From assembly GCA_944323055.1 (NCBI GenBank), contig CALUQZ010000010.1, positions 1 through 51,697 on the forward strand: DNA of 51,697 nt, written 5' to 3'. Under the pieces are notes generated by a model. The model saw nothing but the letters and a program-made list of their open reading frames with translations. It searched no databases and was not told the origin of the DNA. Source of the DNA: an uncultured Acholeplasmatales bacterium. GTDB taxonomy: Bacteria; Bacillota_I; Bacilli_A; Acholeplasmatales; Anaeroplasmataceae. A program made the translations under genes and the position numbers. Each line of letters begins with the position of its first letter. Position 1 is the first letter of the stretch. Shown in pieces: positions 17,313 to 25,425 of this stretch.

Positions 17313-18562
17313 TTAAATAGATGCTATAGGTATAGCATAAGTATCATTACCTAAACTATAAATACTATTTGTTAAACAAATAATACATTTAAAACCAATA
17401 GGCATATTAGTTTTATTAGCTAAAGTATTAAATCCTTTAATATCATTTAAACTATAGCTTATACCAGACTTACATTCTACAAAATTAAGCTTACCATAGA
17501 TATTTATTACTAACTCAATTTCTTTTTGATCAATATCACGATAATAATAAAAGTAAGCTAGTGTACCACTATTTTTATAGGATTTTATTATTTCATTAAT
17601 AATATAAGTTTCAACAAAACGACCAGATAAATAGCTTTTTTGTAGAAGAAGAGGATTATTAATTCTAGCTAAATAACAAGCTAATCCAGTATCATAAAAT
17701 ATATTTTAGGCCTTTTGACCAATCTCTTTAAAGTACTTCTTTCGTTATATGGTTCAAGAAGATAAATGATATCGCTAACTAATAAAGTACTTAAATAATT
17801 ATTTAAGTACTTTATTAGTTAAACCTAAAGATTAGCTAGATTATCAACTATTAGTTCTTCACCAGTTAAGGAAGCTAACACTTCCATAAACTGTTGAGAT
17901 TTATATTTTTCATTAATATTTACTATTTGTGATATATCTCTATCTATGTAAGTTGATACATAATTAGCACAAAAATCTTCTATTTTCAAATTATAATTAT
18001 CATATAAAGAAGGATAAAATCCTTTATAAATATAATTAAACAATTCGTTTTTATTAATGTTAATTATATTTAATTTATTTCTTATAGCAGCTAAATCTAA
18101 ATTAAATGGTTTATCATTTAGATTATTTATTTCATTAAAACTTAATGGCTTTACATTAATTATAGCTACTCTACCAGCCATTAACTGTGTTACACCTTGT
18201 ATCAAATTATATGATTCAGAACTAGTTAAAATATACATTCCATTATTATTGCCTGTTTGTTTTTTTGCTCATTGACAATACCTTCAATTACATCAAATAA
18301 GCCAGGCACATATTGCACCTAGTATAATTAAAGGCCAAGGATGAGTTTCTAAAAAACCATCTGGGTCATTTAAAGCATCAAACCTATTTCTGGTGTTGTC
18401 TAAAGAAATGTAATTATAATCTAGTTCTTTTTCTAAAATATTACAGATAGTTGTTTTACCTACTTGTCTAGCTCCCGTAATTAAAACAACAGGCCAGTTC
18501 TTTAAATAATCGGTAATTTTATACGTATTTTTTTCAAAAGTCATCAAAAAAACATGATACAT
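17313..18562 (-). pseudogene. Broken AAA+ ATPase gene of the DUF4143 family (copy B, reverse strand)
   Basis: Reading the minus strand gives an N-terminus (18562 downward) with VVLITGARQVGKTTICN. The frame is lost near 18320 (where an LDEIQ-type Walker B would be expected) and again at the A7 run near 18260. A middle part follows, from MYILTSSESYNLIQGVTQLM to IVDNLANL (18238-17825). The gene breaks again at the 46-bp palindrome. The C-terminal part runs from about 17770 to 17313 (for example YNERSTLKRLVKRPKIYF and KLNFVECKSG). At least four lesions are present. The natural start is probably the internal ATG at 18544. The fragments should not be annotated as separate genes. Confidence 0.82.
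17776..17821. repeat. Perfect 46-bp palindrome with no spacer
   Basis: The left half at 17776-17798 and the right half at 17799-17821 are exact reverse complements. It sits within copy B, just after the codons for IVDNLANL. The outer parts on each side look like native coding sequence of the family (GLTNK on one side, YLSTLLVSD on the other). The symmetry has probably replaced the original codons between them. Confidence 0.9.
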
Positions 18563-18584
18563 TTACAAAGTTTATAATATGAGT

Positions 18585-18660
18585 TGGAAAAATGCAAAAT
18601 TATAAAATATTTAGGGTGGAAAAATGCATAAATAGTGGTATATTTAGGGTGGAAAAATGC
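18585..18660 (+). repeat. Three direct repeats with core TGGAAAAATGC, phased at 32-33 bp
   Basis: The cores are at 18585-18595, 18617-18627 and 18650-18660. The last two share a 20-bp unit, TATTTAGGGTGGAAAAATGC (18608-18627 and 18641-18660). Spacing of 32 and 33 bp is about three helical turns, so the copies face the same side of the DNA. They lie just upstream of the DUF4143-type stub at 18674 and downstream of the divergent copy B start. A cooperative binding site for a regulator is plausible. Nothing else is seen in the 18563-18878 gap except the stub and the promoter listed below. Confidence 0.75.
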
Positions 18661-18673
18661 GAGGTGTAATTGT

Positions 18674-18766
18674 ATGCTAGAGCGTAAAATATATAAAAAA
18701 TTAGAAAATTTAATTAAAGAAGATTTGTTAAAAAAAGAAATAGTTGTAAAACTACATATTATTTAA
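18674..18766 (+). pseudogene. N-terminal stub of a third DUF4143-type ATPase gene
   Basis: The 30-codon frame begins MLERKIYKKLENL, the usual opening of this family, and then loses similarity and stops at 18764-18766, before any P-loop. GAGGTG upstream is the remnant ribosome binding site. It could also be a genuine small protein, but the family-like start and abrupt end argue for a deletion remnant. Confidence 0.5.
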
Positions 18767-18824
18767 CAAATAATGATTTAGTTTCATTAAAATAAAGAAC
18801 TTATTTACTTAAATAATTCAAAAA

Positions 18825-18853
18825 TTTACATATTAAAAAATATGTGGTATAAT
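18825..18853 (+). promoter_or_regulatory. Extended -10 promoter of the wzz-wzy transcript
   Basis: TTTACA (18825-18830), a 17-nt spacer and TGGTATAAT (18845-18853) form a strong extended -10 promoter. It is followed by AAGGAGG and the ATG at 18879. Confidence 0.8.
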
Positions 18854-18878
18854 TTCCTAAATCGATAAGGAGGCTCTT

Positions 18879-20303
18879 ATGAATAATAATGAAAATACAA
18901 CAATAGTAGAAGATGAAGGCGTAAGCTTAGGTGAAATATTTTCTTGGATTTGGCGTAAAAAAATCTTAGGATTAATTGTGTTTTTAGCTGTAGCTTTAGT
19001 TTCTTTTCTAGCTATTTATTTTATAGGTAATAGAAGTGTACAATATACTGTATCATTTGATTATGGTAATACTCCACGTTTAGAAGAAGGTTCTCATTTA
19101 GATGGTTCTACTTTTAATTATTTAAGTTTAATAAGTAGAGAAAGCTTAAATGAAGTAAAATCTAATGAAGAATTTGCATCTATTGATGTTAATGAGTTAT
19201 TAAAATCAATAAGCATTACAGAAACAAATGTTTATGATAGTACTAATACAACACAATTAGTAGATAATTATTATATTTTATCAGCAAATGTAAGTAATTT
19301 TTCATCTGATGAACAAGCTAGAAACTTCTTTTTAGCTTTAATTAATTCACCTATTGATTACAATCAAACTTATTTAACAGCTTTAAATTTTGAATCTGGT
19401 TTTTCATTAATTGAACAATCTAGAACATATGAAGATGAATTAACTTATATTAATAATCAAGTTAACTTAATTATTAATGGATATAATAGTTTAATTGGTG
19501 AATTTGGTGATGTAAGTGTTCTGTTATCAAATGCTAATGGTAACTACATTATGTCTTCTTATGAAGAAGCTACAAGTTACTTTACCTTATCACAAATTCA
19601 AAGTAACATTAATATTACTTTAAATTCTTATAACTATAATTATTTATCAGATATTTTAGCTTCAAATAACTATATTAAGATTTCTGATACATCTGATTTA
19701 ACAGCTAATAATCCTGATATTATTTATTATCAAACAATGTATAATTCACGTGTAAATGCCTTAATAAAAGCAAATAAAGAATTACAAGCTCAAGTAGATG
19801 CGTTGACACAACAAATTAATGAAGTATTAAATTCTGGTAATGGTAATATTATTGATTCTGCTGCTTTACAATCATTAATTGAAAGACGTAGTAATTTTCA
19901 AGAACAAATTGTTAATAACAAGAATGATTTAAAGATCATTCAAGGTGAAGATGGACTAGGTGGTATTTTAAATCATATCACAGACGAATTAGCTAAAGGA
20001 GAAGAAGCTTTTAAAGCTGATATAGCTTTTGGCACGACTTTAGATGAAATAGTAACATTACTTGAAAATGAAACTAGTACTTATACATCTATTTATAAGT
20101 CTTTATATGCTAATAGATTTAATGTAAATTATCGTAATGCTGGTATTATAGATACAACAGGTGGTATTTCTTTAATAATCAATTTAGCTATTAGTGTTGT
20201 ATTAGGTTTAATTGTAGGGGCAGTTGTAGCTGGTATAGTTGGTTATAACGATACTAAAAAAGATAAACCTAAAAAAATTAAAGAAGTAGAATTAAAGGCA
20301 TAG
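18879..20303 (+). CDS. Wzz-like polysaccharide chain-length determinant / capsule co-polymerase
   Basis: This 474-aa membrane protein probably sets chain length together with the polymerase. It has a short cytoplasmic N-terminus with VSLGEIFSWIWRKK, a first membrane helix (about 33-50), and a long extracellular region rich in Asn, Ser and Leu with coiled-coil character (about 280-400). A second helix follows near residues 428-452 with the glycine-rich pattern LIINLAISVVLGLIVGAVVA, then a basic cytoplasmic tail. No tyrosine-kinase domain is fused or adjacent. It has its own promoter, and the intact Wzy-like gene follows after 60 nt. Confidence 0.82.
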   Translation: MNNNENTTIVEDEGVSLGEIFSWIWRKKILGLIVFLAVALVSFLAIYFIGNRSVQYTVSFDYGNTPRLEEGSHLDGSTFNYLSLISRESLNEVKSNEEFASIDVNELLKSISITETNVYDSTNTTQLVDNYYILSANVSNFSSDEQARNFFLALINSPIDYNQTYLTALNFESGFSLIEQSRTYEDELTYINNQVNLIINGYNSLIGEFGDVSVLLSNANGNYIMSSYEEATSYFTLSQIQSNINITLNSYNYNYLSDILASNNYIKISDTSDLTANNPDIIYYQTMYNSRVNALIKANKELQAQVDALTQQINEVLNSGNGNIIDSAALQSLIERRSNFQEQIVNNKNDLKIIQGEDGLGGILNHITDELAKGEEAFKADIAFGTTLDEIVTLLENETSTYTSIYKSLYANRFNVNYRNAGIIDTTGGISLIINLAISVVLGLIVGAVVAGIVGYNDTKKDKPKKIKEVELKA

Positions 20304-20319
20304 TTTTATGCCTTTAATT
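20290..20319 (+). promoter_or_regulatory. Perfect 13-bp hairpin across the wzz-like stop codon
   Basis: The arms 20290-20302 and 20307-20319 pair perfectly around a 4-nt loop, and the loop begins inside the stop codon. No T-tract follows. It is more likely an mRNA-processing or stabilising hairpin between the two cistrons, or a weak attenuator, than a true terminator. Confidence 0.6.
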
Positions 20320-20363
20320 AATGTAAATAGGAAAATGTATATTAAGATTTAAAGGAGATTATT

Positions 20364-21782
20364 ATGTCTATAAGTGTTAAAACAAGTTGGCAAAACTTGC
20401 AAAATAAACTACATAATTTGACTAAGTGGAAGTATTTTAATGAATTTTATGCAGCTATTTTTATGTTTATAGCTTTATTTAGTTGGCGTTTTAATTCTTT
20501 AGTTGGAATGTCTATTGTTTTAGTATTAGCCGCTATTATATTAATTTTATTAGATGATTTTAATTATATATTACCACCATCTATCTATTTTATTTTTATG
20601 ATAAGTGAAGGATTCTCTAGTGAACAAATACCTATTCCAATTATTGTTGTTGCATCAATTTTTGTTTTAATTGCCCTATTTTTTGTTATAAAAAATATTA
20701 AACAAAATGGTTTTAAATTTAAAAAAATGTCTTCTTTTTATGGATTACTTGGTTTAGCTATTATGAATTTAATACCTATTATTTGGTGTAATACTATTGA
20801 AGCTGGTAATGAAGTATTTTATTTCTTTTATATTGCGGATTTAGGTTATTTAATCATTTATTTATTATTTATAAATGGTATGAAAAAACTAGATTTAAAA
20901 TTAATTGCAGTTTCTTTTACCTATTTATCTTTACTTATTACTTTTGAATGTACCTATAAAGTAATAGAATTAAAAGACACCGTTTCAAGTATATTTGATC
21001 TATGGTATTACATGGGATGGGGTTTATGTAATGAAGCAGGTATTATGATTTGCTTTAGTGTGCCTTTTATCTTCTATTTAATGAGTCAAAGTACAACATT
21101 AAAAGACTTAATATTTCAAAGCTTAAAAATAGCTATAAGTGTTGTTGGTGTTTTATTTACTACATCAAGAGGATCATATTTATGTTTAGCCGTAGAGATT
21201 ATTGTATTAGCTATAGCTTTAATATTTACAACTAAATTAAGAAAACAATATATAATATATATTTCATCTATTTTAGTTGTTTTAATAGCTTTATTCTTTA
21301 TTATGCATGATTACACTTTCCCTTTAGTAAATAAGGTTATCGATAGTGTATTTACTATGGGTCTAGATGATAATGGTAGAGTAGAATTATGGGAAATGGC
21401 CTTTAATGAATTTAAACAATCACCTTTAGATATTATACTTGGGCCTGGTATCTGTTGTGTAATAGACTTTAGAACAACGGCAGCTGGTTATCAACTAACT
21501 CCAATTGTATTCCATTCAACGATTGCTCAAACGATTGCTATGGGTGGTATATTTGGTATGTTAATGTTATTACTACATTTATTTGAAAAATACCGAAATG
21601 TAATTAAAATAGGTTTACCTTTTATTTTATCAATAGGTTTAGGCTATTTAATTGTTGATTTATATGGTTTAATTGATAATACTTATCATATGTTTTATTA
21701 TATGATACCACTTGTTATAACTTTAGCAGCTATAGATAATACTATATATTATAAGGAAATAGAAAATGATAGTATTAAGTAA
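20364..21782 (+). CDS. Wzy-like O-antigen polymerase/ligase, intact copy
   Basis: This 472-aa polytopic membrane protein of the O-antigen ligase superfamily probably polymerises repeat units on the outside of the membrane. Ten or more hydrophobic helices are spread over the protein. The TTSRGSYLCLAVEI segment and the later extracellular loop with DNGRVELWEMAFNEF and ILGPGICC resemble the conserved region of that family. AAGGAG at 20352-20357 precedes the ATG. Two truncated paralogues, at 14555 and 21766, share its N-terminal block. It is unrelated at sequence level to the polymerase at 5966-7276. Confidence 0.82.
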   Translation: MSISVKTSWQNLQNKLHNLTKWKYFNEFYAAIFMFIALFSWRFNSLVGMSIVLVLAAIILILLDDFNYILPPSIYFIFMISEGFSSEQIPIPIIVVASIFVLIALFFVIKNIKQNGFKFKKMSSFYGLLGLAIMNLIPIIWCNTIEAGNEVFYFFYIADLGYLIIYLLFINGMKKLDLKLIAVSFTYLSLLITFECTYKVIELKDTVSSIFDLWYYMGWGLCNEAGIMICFSVPFIFYLMSQSTTLKDLIFQSLKIAISVVGVLFTTSRGSYLCLAVEIIVLAIALIFTTKLRKQYIIYISSILVVLIALFFIMHDYTFPLVNKVIDSVFTMGLDDNGRVELWEMAFNEFKQSPLDIILGPGICCVIDFRTTAAGYQLTPIVFHSTIAQTIAMGGIFGMLMLLLHLFEKYRNVIKIGLPFILSIGLGYLIVDLYGLIDNTYHMFYYMIPLVITLAAIDNTIYYKEIENDSIK

Positions 21783-21930
21783 TATTAAAAATAGATTTTT
21801 AAATATTACTAAAAGCCCTTATTTTAATGAAATTTATTGTTTAATTTTAATGTTTATCGCTTTATTTAGTTGGCGCTATAACACTTTAATAGGTTTAAGT
21901 ATAAGGGGCTGTGAAAAAATAAATTTCTAA
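21766..21930 (+). pseudogene. Truncated Wzy-like polymerase, copy 3 (first ~46 codons)
   Basis: This 54-codon frame overlaps the end of the intact polymerase by 17 nt. It aligns with the family start (YFNEIYCLILMFIALFSWRY, then LIGLSI), and the similarity ends at about nucleotide 21902. The remaining codons, RGCEKINF, come from the inverted-repeat sequence that follows. The ATG at 21766 has AAGGAA upstream. The arrangement indicates that a further wzy paralogue once followed in the operon and was cut off here. Confidence 0.8.
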
Positions 21931-21963
21931 TATTTAATTAGAGGCTTATTTCACAGCCTTTTT
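21907..21963 (+). terminator. Terminator-like inverted repeat at the polysaccharide/defence boundary
   Basis: GGCTGTGAAA (21907-21916) pairs with TTTCACAGCC (21949-21958) and is followed by TTTTT (21959-21963). It can end the polysaccharide transcript. The arms also resemble the terminal repeats of some insertion sequences, and the left arm begins 5 nt after the break in the third polymerase copy. An element scar is therefore an alternative reading. Confidence 0.6.
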
Positions 21964-22012
21964 ATTTTTAGTCAAATCAAACTTCTTAGATATACTGTAG
22001 TGGATATTATTA

Positions 22013-22021
22013 TGGTATAAT
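22013..22021 (+). promoter_or_regulatory. Extended -10 promoter of the KAP operon
   Basis: TGGTATAAT forms an extended -10 element. No good -35 hexamer is visible 16-18 nt upstream, so strength is uncertain. The leader to the ATG at 22056 is short. Confidence 0.55.
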
Positions 22022-22055
22022 TAATCATATAATTACTATGAAAGTGGGTGAGAAT

Positions 22056-24212
22056 ATGATTGATATAAATGCCGATAAACCAATAAGTTCAATAGAAGAT
22101 GATATTCTAGGTAGAAGCAAAATTGTAAATACTTTAGTAAAAGTAATATCTTCATACAATCATAAAGATTCGTTGACGATTGGTTTGTATGGAAAATGGG
22201 GAAGTGGTAAAACATCCATTATAAATTTATCTGTAGAAGAATTAAAAAAATTAAAATATAAAATAATTAATTTTAATCCTTGGAATTTTAAAGGAGAAGA
22301 TGATTTAATTAAGTGTTTTTTTAAAGATTTACATTATCAAATTAAGTTTAGATATTATAGTAGAATTACTAGGTTTTTTGCAAAAGTTTTTAGAATACTT
22401 TCGCTAATAATATCAGTAGGTCATTATATACTGCCTATTTTCCCTTTTTTAAATATTATTGCACCACTTATTAAAGAATATGGAAAGGTCTTAGAAAATG
22501 CATCATATAACAAATCATTAGATGCTATAAAAGAGAAGATTTCAAAAAAACTATTAAAATTAGATGAAAAAATTGTTGTATTTATAGATGATGTCGATAG
22601 ACTAACAGATATAGAAATCTGTCAAATATTTAAATTAGTAAAGCTATTAGGTGATTTTAAGAATGTAATATATATTTTGGCAATGGATAAAGATGTTGTG
22701 CTTTCTGCTTTAAAAAATTCACAAAAAGATTATTCTGAATTGTATATGGAAAAAATAATTCAACTACCAATAGAAGTTCCGACTGTTTCTCCTTTGAAAA
22801 TTCAAGGTGCCTTAATTGATAAATTGAATATGTTTTGTAAAGATTTACGTGAGTTTTTGCCAAATAGAAATTATGAACTAAGCAAAACAAATTTTTGGTT
22901 GCAATTTAAAAATTTAAGAGATGTTAATAGATATTTAAATTTATTTACTATTAAATTTGATTTTTTAAAACGTAATGTAGATTTCCATGATTTTTGCATA
23001 GTAACTCTTTTAGAAATAAAATTTCCTAAGATTAAAGAATTTATTCTAAAAAATAAGAGTAAATTTACTGGATATTGTAGCCATGATCTGGATGAAGATA
23101 GAAAAAAAGAGATAAAAGAAATTATGAAGAATTTCCTTGACAAATTAAAAGTAGATTCTCAAGAAATGATATTTATTAAAGAAGCACTATGTTTCTTATT
23201 CCCTAAAATTTATTATGCGCTCGATTTGTCGAGTAGATACACATTACATAAGTATGAAGATATGAGAATTAGAGGATTCATTTGTATTGCTGATAACTTT
23301 GATTATTATTATCAATTCGATGATGAAAATATCATATATAATAATACAGATATAGACAATATAATAACTAATTACAAACAAGATGACTTTCTAAAGTTAA
23401 TAAATAAATTAAATGAAAAAAGGGAACTTTTTGTTTTTCTAACACACATATCATTTTACATCGATAATAACTTAAAGGATGATAGAATAAAAGATTTGTT
23501 ATATTGGTTGGTTGAATTTTCTGATAATATTGATCCTGAAATTTCGGATAATGATGTATTTAAATATCCATGCGATAAGAAAATAGCAAGAATGATTAGA
23601 GATTATCTATTGAAAAAATCTGATAAAATAGATATCTTCAGTTTCTTAATGGAGATTTATTCAAGAGGAAAACTTAATATCACGAAAGTATATTTATTAA
23701 GGTCGTTACAATTTTCTTCTAGAAAAGTCGCAAAAACTGGAGATGTTGATGAAAAGAAGTTAATTTTAAAAAGGCCAGAGGTTGAAAAAATTGAATCTAC
23801 GATAAAAAATGAATTATTTAACTATGTTGTTGATACGAACAACTTAATAGACAATAATTATGTACAGTATTATTACTTAATGAAATATATAGACGATAAA
23901 TGTTGTAAGTCATTAGTTGATAAAGCAATTAAAGATAATTCAATGATAGGTAGTTTTATTAAGAATTTTTGTATTGTTGGCAAAATTATTAGTGAACCAG
24001 TTGAAAAGACATATCAGTATGAAAAAACTATTAATGATGAATTTGATACAAAAATAATGTATAACAAGCTAGTTGGCAATATAGGTGATATGTTAGATTT
24101 AGATATAGATTATAACCTTTTCAAAGTGTGTTATATAATGTGCTATGAAAAAGATTTTAATACTGAAGGTTTCACTAGGAAAGAAATAGAGAAATATATA
24201 AAAGATAAATGA
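22056..24212 (+). CDS. KAP family P-loop NTPase with membrane segments
   Basis: This 718-aa NTPase is probably the energy or sensor component of a membrane-linked defence module. The typical KAP opening NADKPISSIEDDILGR is followed by Walker A GKWGSGKTS (46-54). A hydrophobic insert of two probable membrane helices lies at about 111-140. Walker B is IVVFIDDVDRL (173-183). A helical C-terminal region of nearly 500 residues has no recognised domain. Inserted membrane helices between Walker A and B are a family hallmark. KAP proteins are known from phage exclusion (PifA) and other defence contexts. I prefer the ATG at 22056, with GGTGA just upstream, over the ATG at 22038. Four further genes follow closely on the same strand. 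Confidence 0.85.
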   Translation: MIDINADKPISSIEDDILGRSKIVNTLVKVISSYNHKDSLTIGLYGKWGSGKTSIINLSVEELKKLKYKIINFNPWNFKGEDDLIKCFFKDLHYQIKFRYYSRITRFFAKVFRILSLIISVGHYILPIFPFLNIIAPLIKEYGKVLENASYNKSLDAIKEKISKKLLKLDEKIVVFIDDVDRLTDIEICQIFKLVKLLGDFKNVIYILAMDKDVVLSALKNSQKDYSELYMEKIIQLPIEVPTVSPLKIQGALIDKLNMFCKDLREFLPNRNYELSKTNFWLQFKNLRDVNRYLNLFTIKFDFLKRNVDFHDFCIVTLLEIKFPKIKEFILKNKSKFTGYCSHDLDEDRKKEIKEIMKNFLDKLKVDSQEMIFIKEALCFLFPKIYYALDLSSRYTLHKYEDMRIRGFICIADNFDYYYQFDDENIIYNNTDIDNIITNYKQDDFLKLINKLNEKRELFVFLTHISFYIDNNLKDDRIKDLLYWLVEFSDNIDPEISDNDVFKYPCDKKIARMIRDYLLKKSDKIDIFSFLMEIYSRGKLNITKVYLLRSLQFSSRKVAKTGDVDEKKLILKRPEVEKIESTIKNELFNYVVDTNNLIDNNYVQYYYLMKYIDDKCCKSLVDKAIKDNSMIGSFIKNFCIVGKIISEPVEKTYQYEKTINDEFDTKIMYNKLVGNIGDMLDLDIDYNLFKVCYIMCYEKDFNTEGFTRKEIEKYIKDK

Positions 24213-24255
24213 TTTTTATAGTGATTTTTCTTTTAATATTAAAATAGAGGTTAGT

Positions 24256-24954
24256 ATGGAAGAAACCGATTTAATTAGTCAATATAAAAATTTAAATGAG
24301 GATGTTAAAAATAAAAAGATAGAATTGTTTGAAAAAATAAAAGAAGAAGGGAAAGATATTGTTAGTGATCATGAAGGCGTAAAGAATTGTTGTTTCATTT
24401 TATCTTGTCCCGGAGAAGATGAACTGATTAATGGACAACTAGCTAGTGGACAAACTGGTAGAAATATTTGTACTTTTATGAATACAGTAAAAGAAGTTTT
24501 GAGTTATCATGAAATAAAAAGCGATATTGAATTTCATGATAAAAATCAATATGATTATTCTATTTGCAATTCGGATACACATGTGTATTTTAGATTAGTA
24601 AATAAGTCAGAACCTGATTTTGATGAAATCAATACAGATGAAAATATAAAAAGATTTATTGACTTTATAAAAACAATAAATAAGAAGTACATTTTTGTAT
24701 GTGGCGATAATGCTGAATATATTGTTAAATTAGCAAAGAATAAAGAGAGTGATTTATTTGAAAATTGTGTCATGATTGATAAGATTCCACACTTGGGATT
24801 TGTTGGATTAAGAAATTTATACAAAAATAATTGTATTTATAAAGATAAAGAATTAAGTGAATATCCTCAAGCTGAAAGAGATAAAATTAGGTTTAAAATT
24901 CTTGCAGAAGAAAAAGTTCTTATTAAATTTAAAGATAGTAGCAAGAACGATTAA
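24256..24954 (+). CDS. Uracil-DNA glycosylase superfamily-like protein
   Basis: I do not recognise this 232-aa protein outright, but its layout resembles the UDG fold. CFILSCPGEDELINGQ followed by SGQTGRNICTF looks like the GExPGxxE...G...G motif of family 4/5 enzymes. A mid-segment DYSICNSDTHVYF resembles the strand after motif A. KYIFVCGDNAEYIV resembles the late Rossmann-like strand, and IPHLGFVGLRN could be the region of the catalytic-loop histidine. Whether it cuts uracil or modified bases, or only binds DNA or nucleotides, is unknown. GAGG at 24247-24250 precedes the ATG. It is the second gene of the KAP operon. Confidence 0.55.
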   Translation: MEETDLISQYKNLNEDVKNKKIELFEKIKEEGKDIVSDHEGVKNCCFILSCPGEDELINGQLASGQTGRNICTFMNTVKEVLSYHEIKSDIEFHDKNQYDYSICNSDTHVYFRLVNKSEPDFDEINTDENIKRFIDFIKTINKKYIFVCGDNAEYIVKLAKNKESDLFENCVMIDKIPHLGFVGLRNLYKNNCIYKDKELSEYPQAERDKIRFKILAEEKVLIKFKDSSKND

Positions 24955-24997
24955 TTTTAAAAGTTTTTTTATTCATAATGAGAAGGGAGACTTTTTT

Positions 24998-25417
24998 GTG
25001 AATTTTGAAGAATTTAAAATAAAGTATGCTGAAACAATGCTTAATTATCAAGCAATTGAGCATGACATCAAGTTTATATATGCATATATGAAGGCTGGAG
25101 ATGTTGATAGACATTTTGATGAAATAGAAAATAAAACATTAGGACAAATGATTAGAAAACTAAAAGTTTTAGATAATTCAGATGGTAAACCATATATTGA
25201 CTCTGGAGATTATAATTTTTTGGAACAAATTTGTGATAATAGGAATTATTGGGCACACAGTGTTTTTGTTGAATTTATATATAAGAAAAATTGGATAAAT
25301 TCGAAAGAATATAAAAAGCAGTGTTTAAAACTAGAAAAAGATTTTAATAGAGTAAAGAATGCTTCAGATATACTTGAAAATATAAGAGTTGAATATTGTA
25401 AAAGCATTAGAAGGTAA
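24998..25417 (+). CDS. HEPN-like small protein (candidate RNase toxin)
   Basis: This 139-aa, mostly helical protein has a clear R-x4-H signature at R82-H87 (RNYWAH), with the usual polar residue after the arginine. This is the catalytic motif of HEPN ribonucleases found in toxin-antitoxin and abortive-infection systems. I chose the GTG at 24998 because AAGGGAG (24983-24989) lies 8 nt upstream. The longer reading from 24857 would run through the end of the previous gene and has no ribosome binding site. The family call rests on motif, size and helical composition. A non-catalytic HEPN-like helper is possible. Confidence 0.55.
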   Translation: MNFEEFKIKYAETMLNYQAIEHDIKFIYAYMKAGDVDRHFDEIENKTLGQMIRKLKVLDNSDGKPYIDSGDYNFLEQICDNRNYWAHSVFVEFIYKKNWINSKEYKKQCLKLEKDFNRVKNASDILENIRVEYCKSIRR

Positions 25418-25425
25418 ATAAAAAT

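Noticed and set aside
18057-18275. A 72-aa + strand frame
   Set aside because: It is antisense to the broken ATPase copy B, with no ribosome binding site or recognisable motif.
17825-18562. Two separate small genes on the minus strand
   Set aside because: They are consecutive fragments of a single DUF4143-type gene separated by frameshifts.
24857-24997. N-terminal extension of the HEPN-like protein
   Set aside because: It would overlap the previous gene by about 100 nt and lacks a ribosome binding site; the GTG at 24998 has an ideal one.
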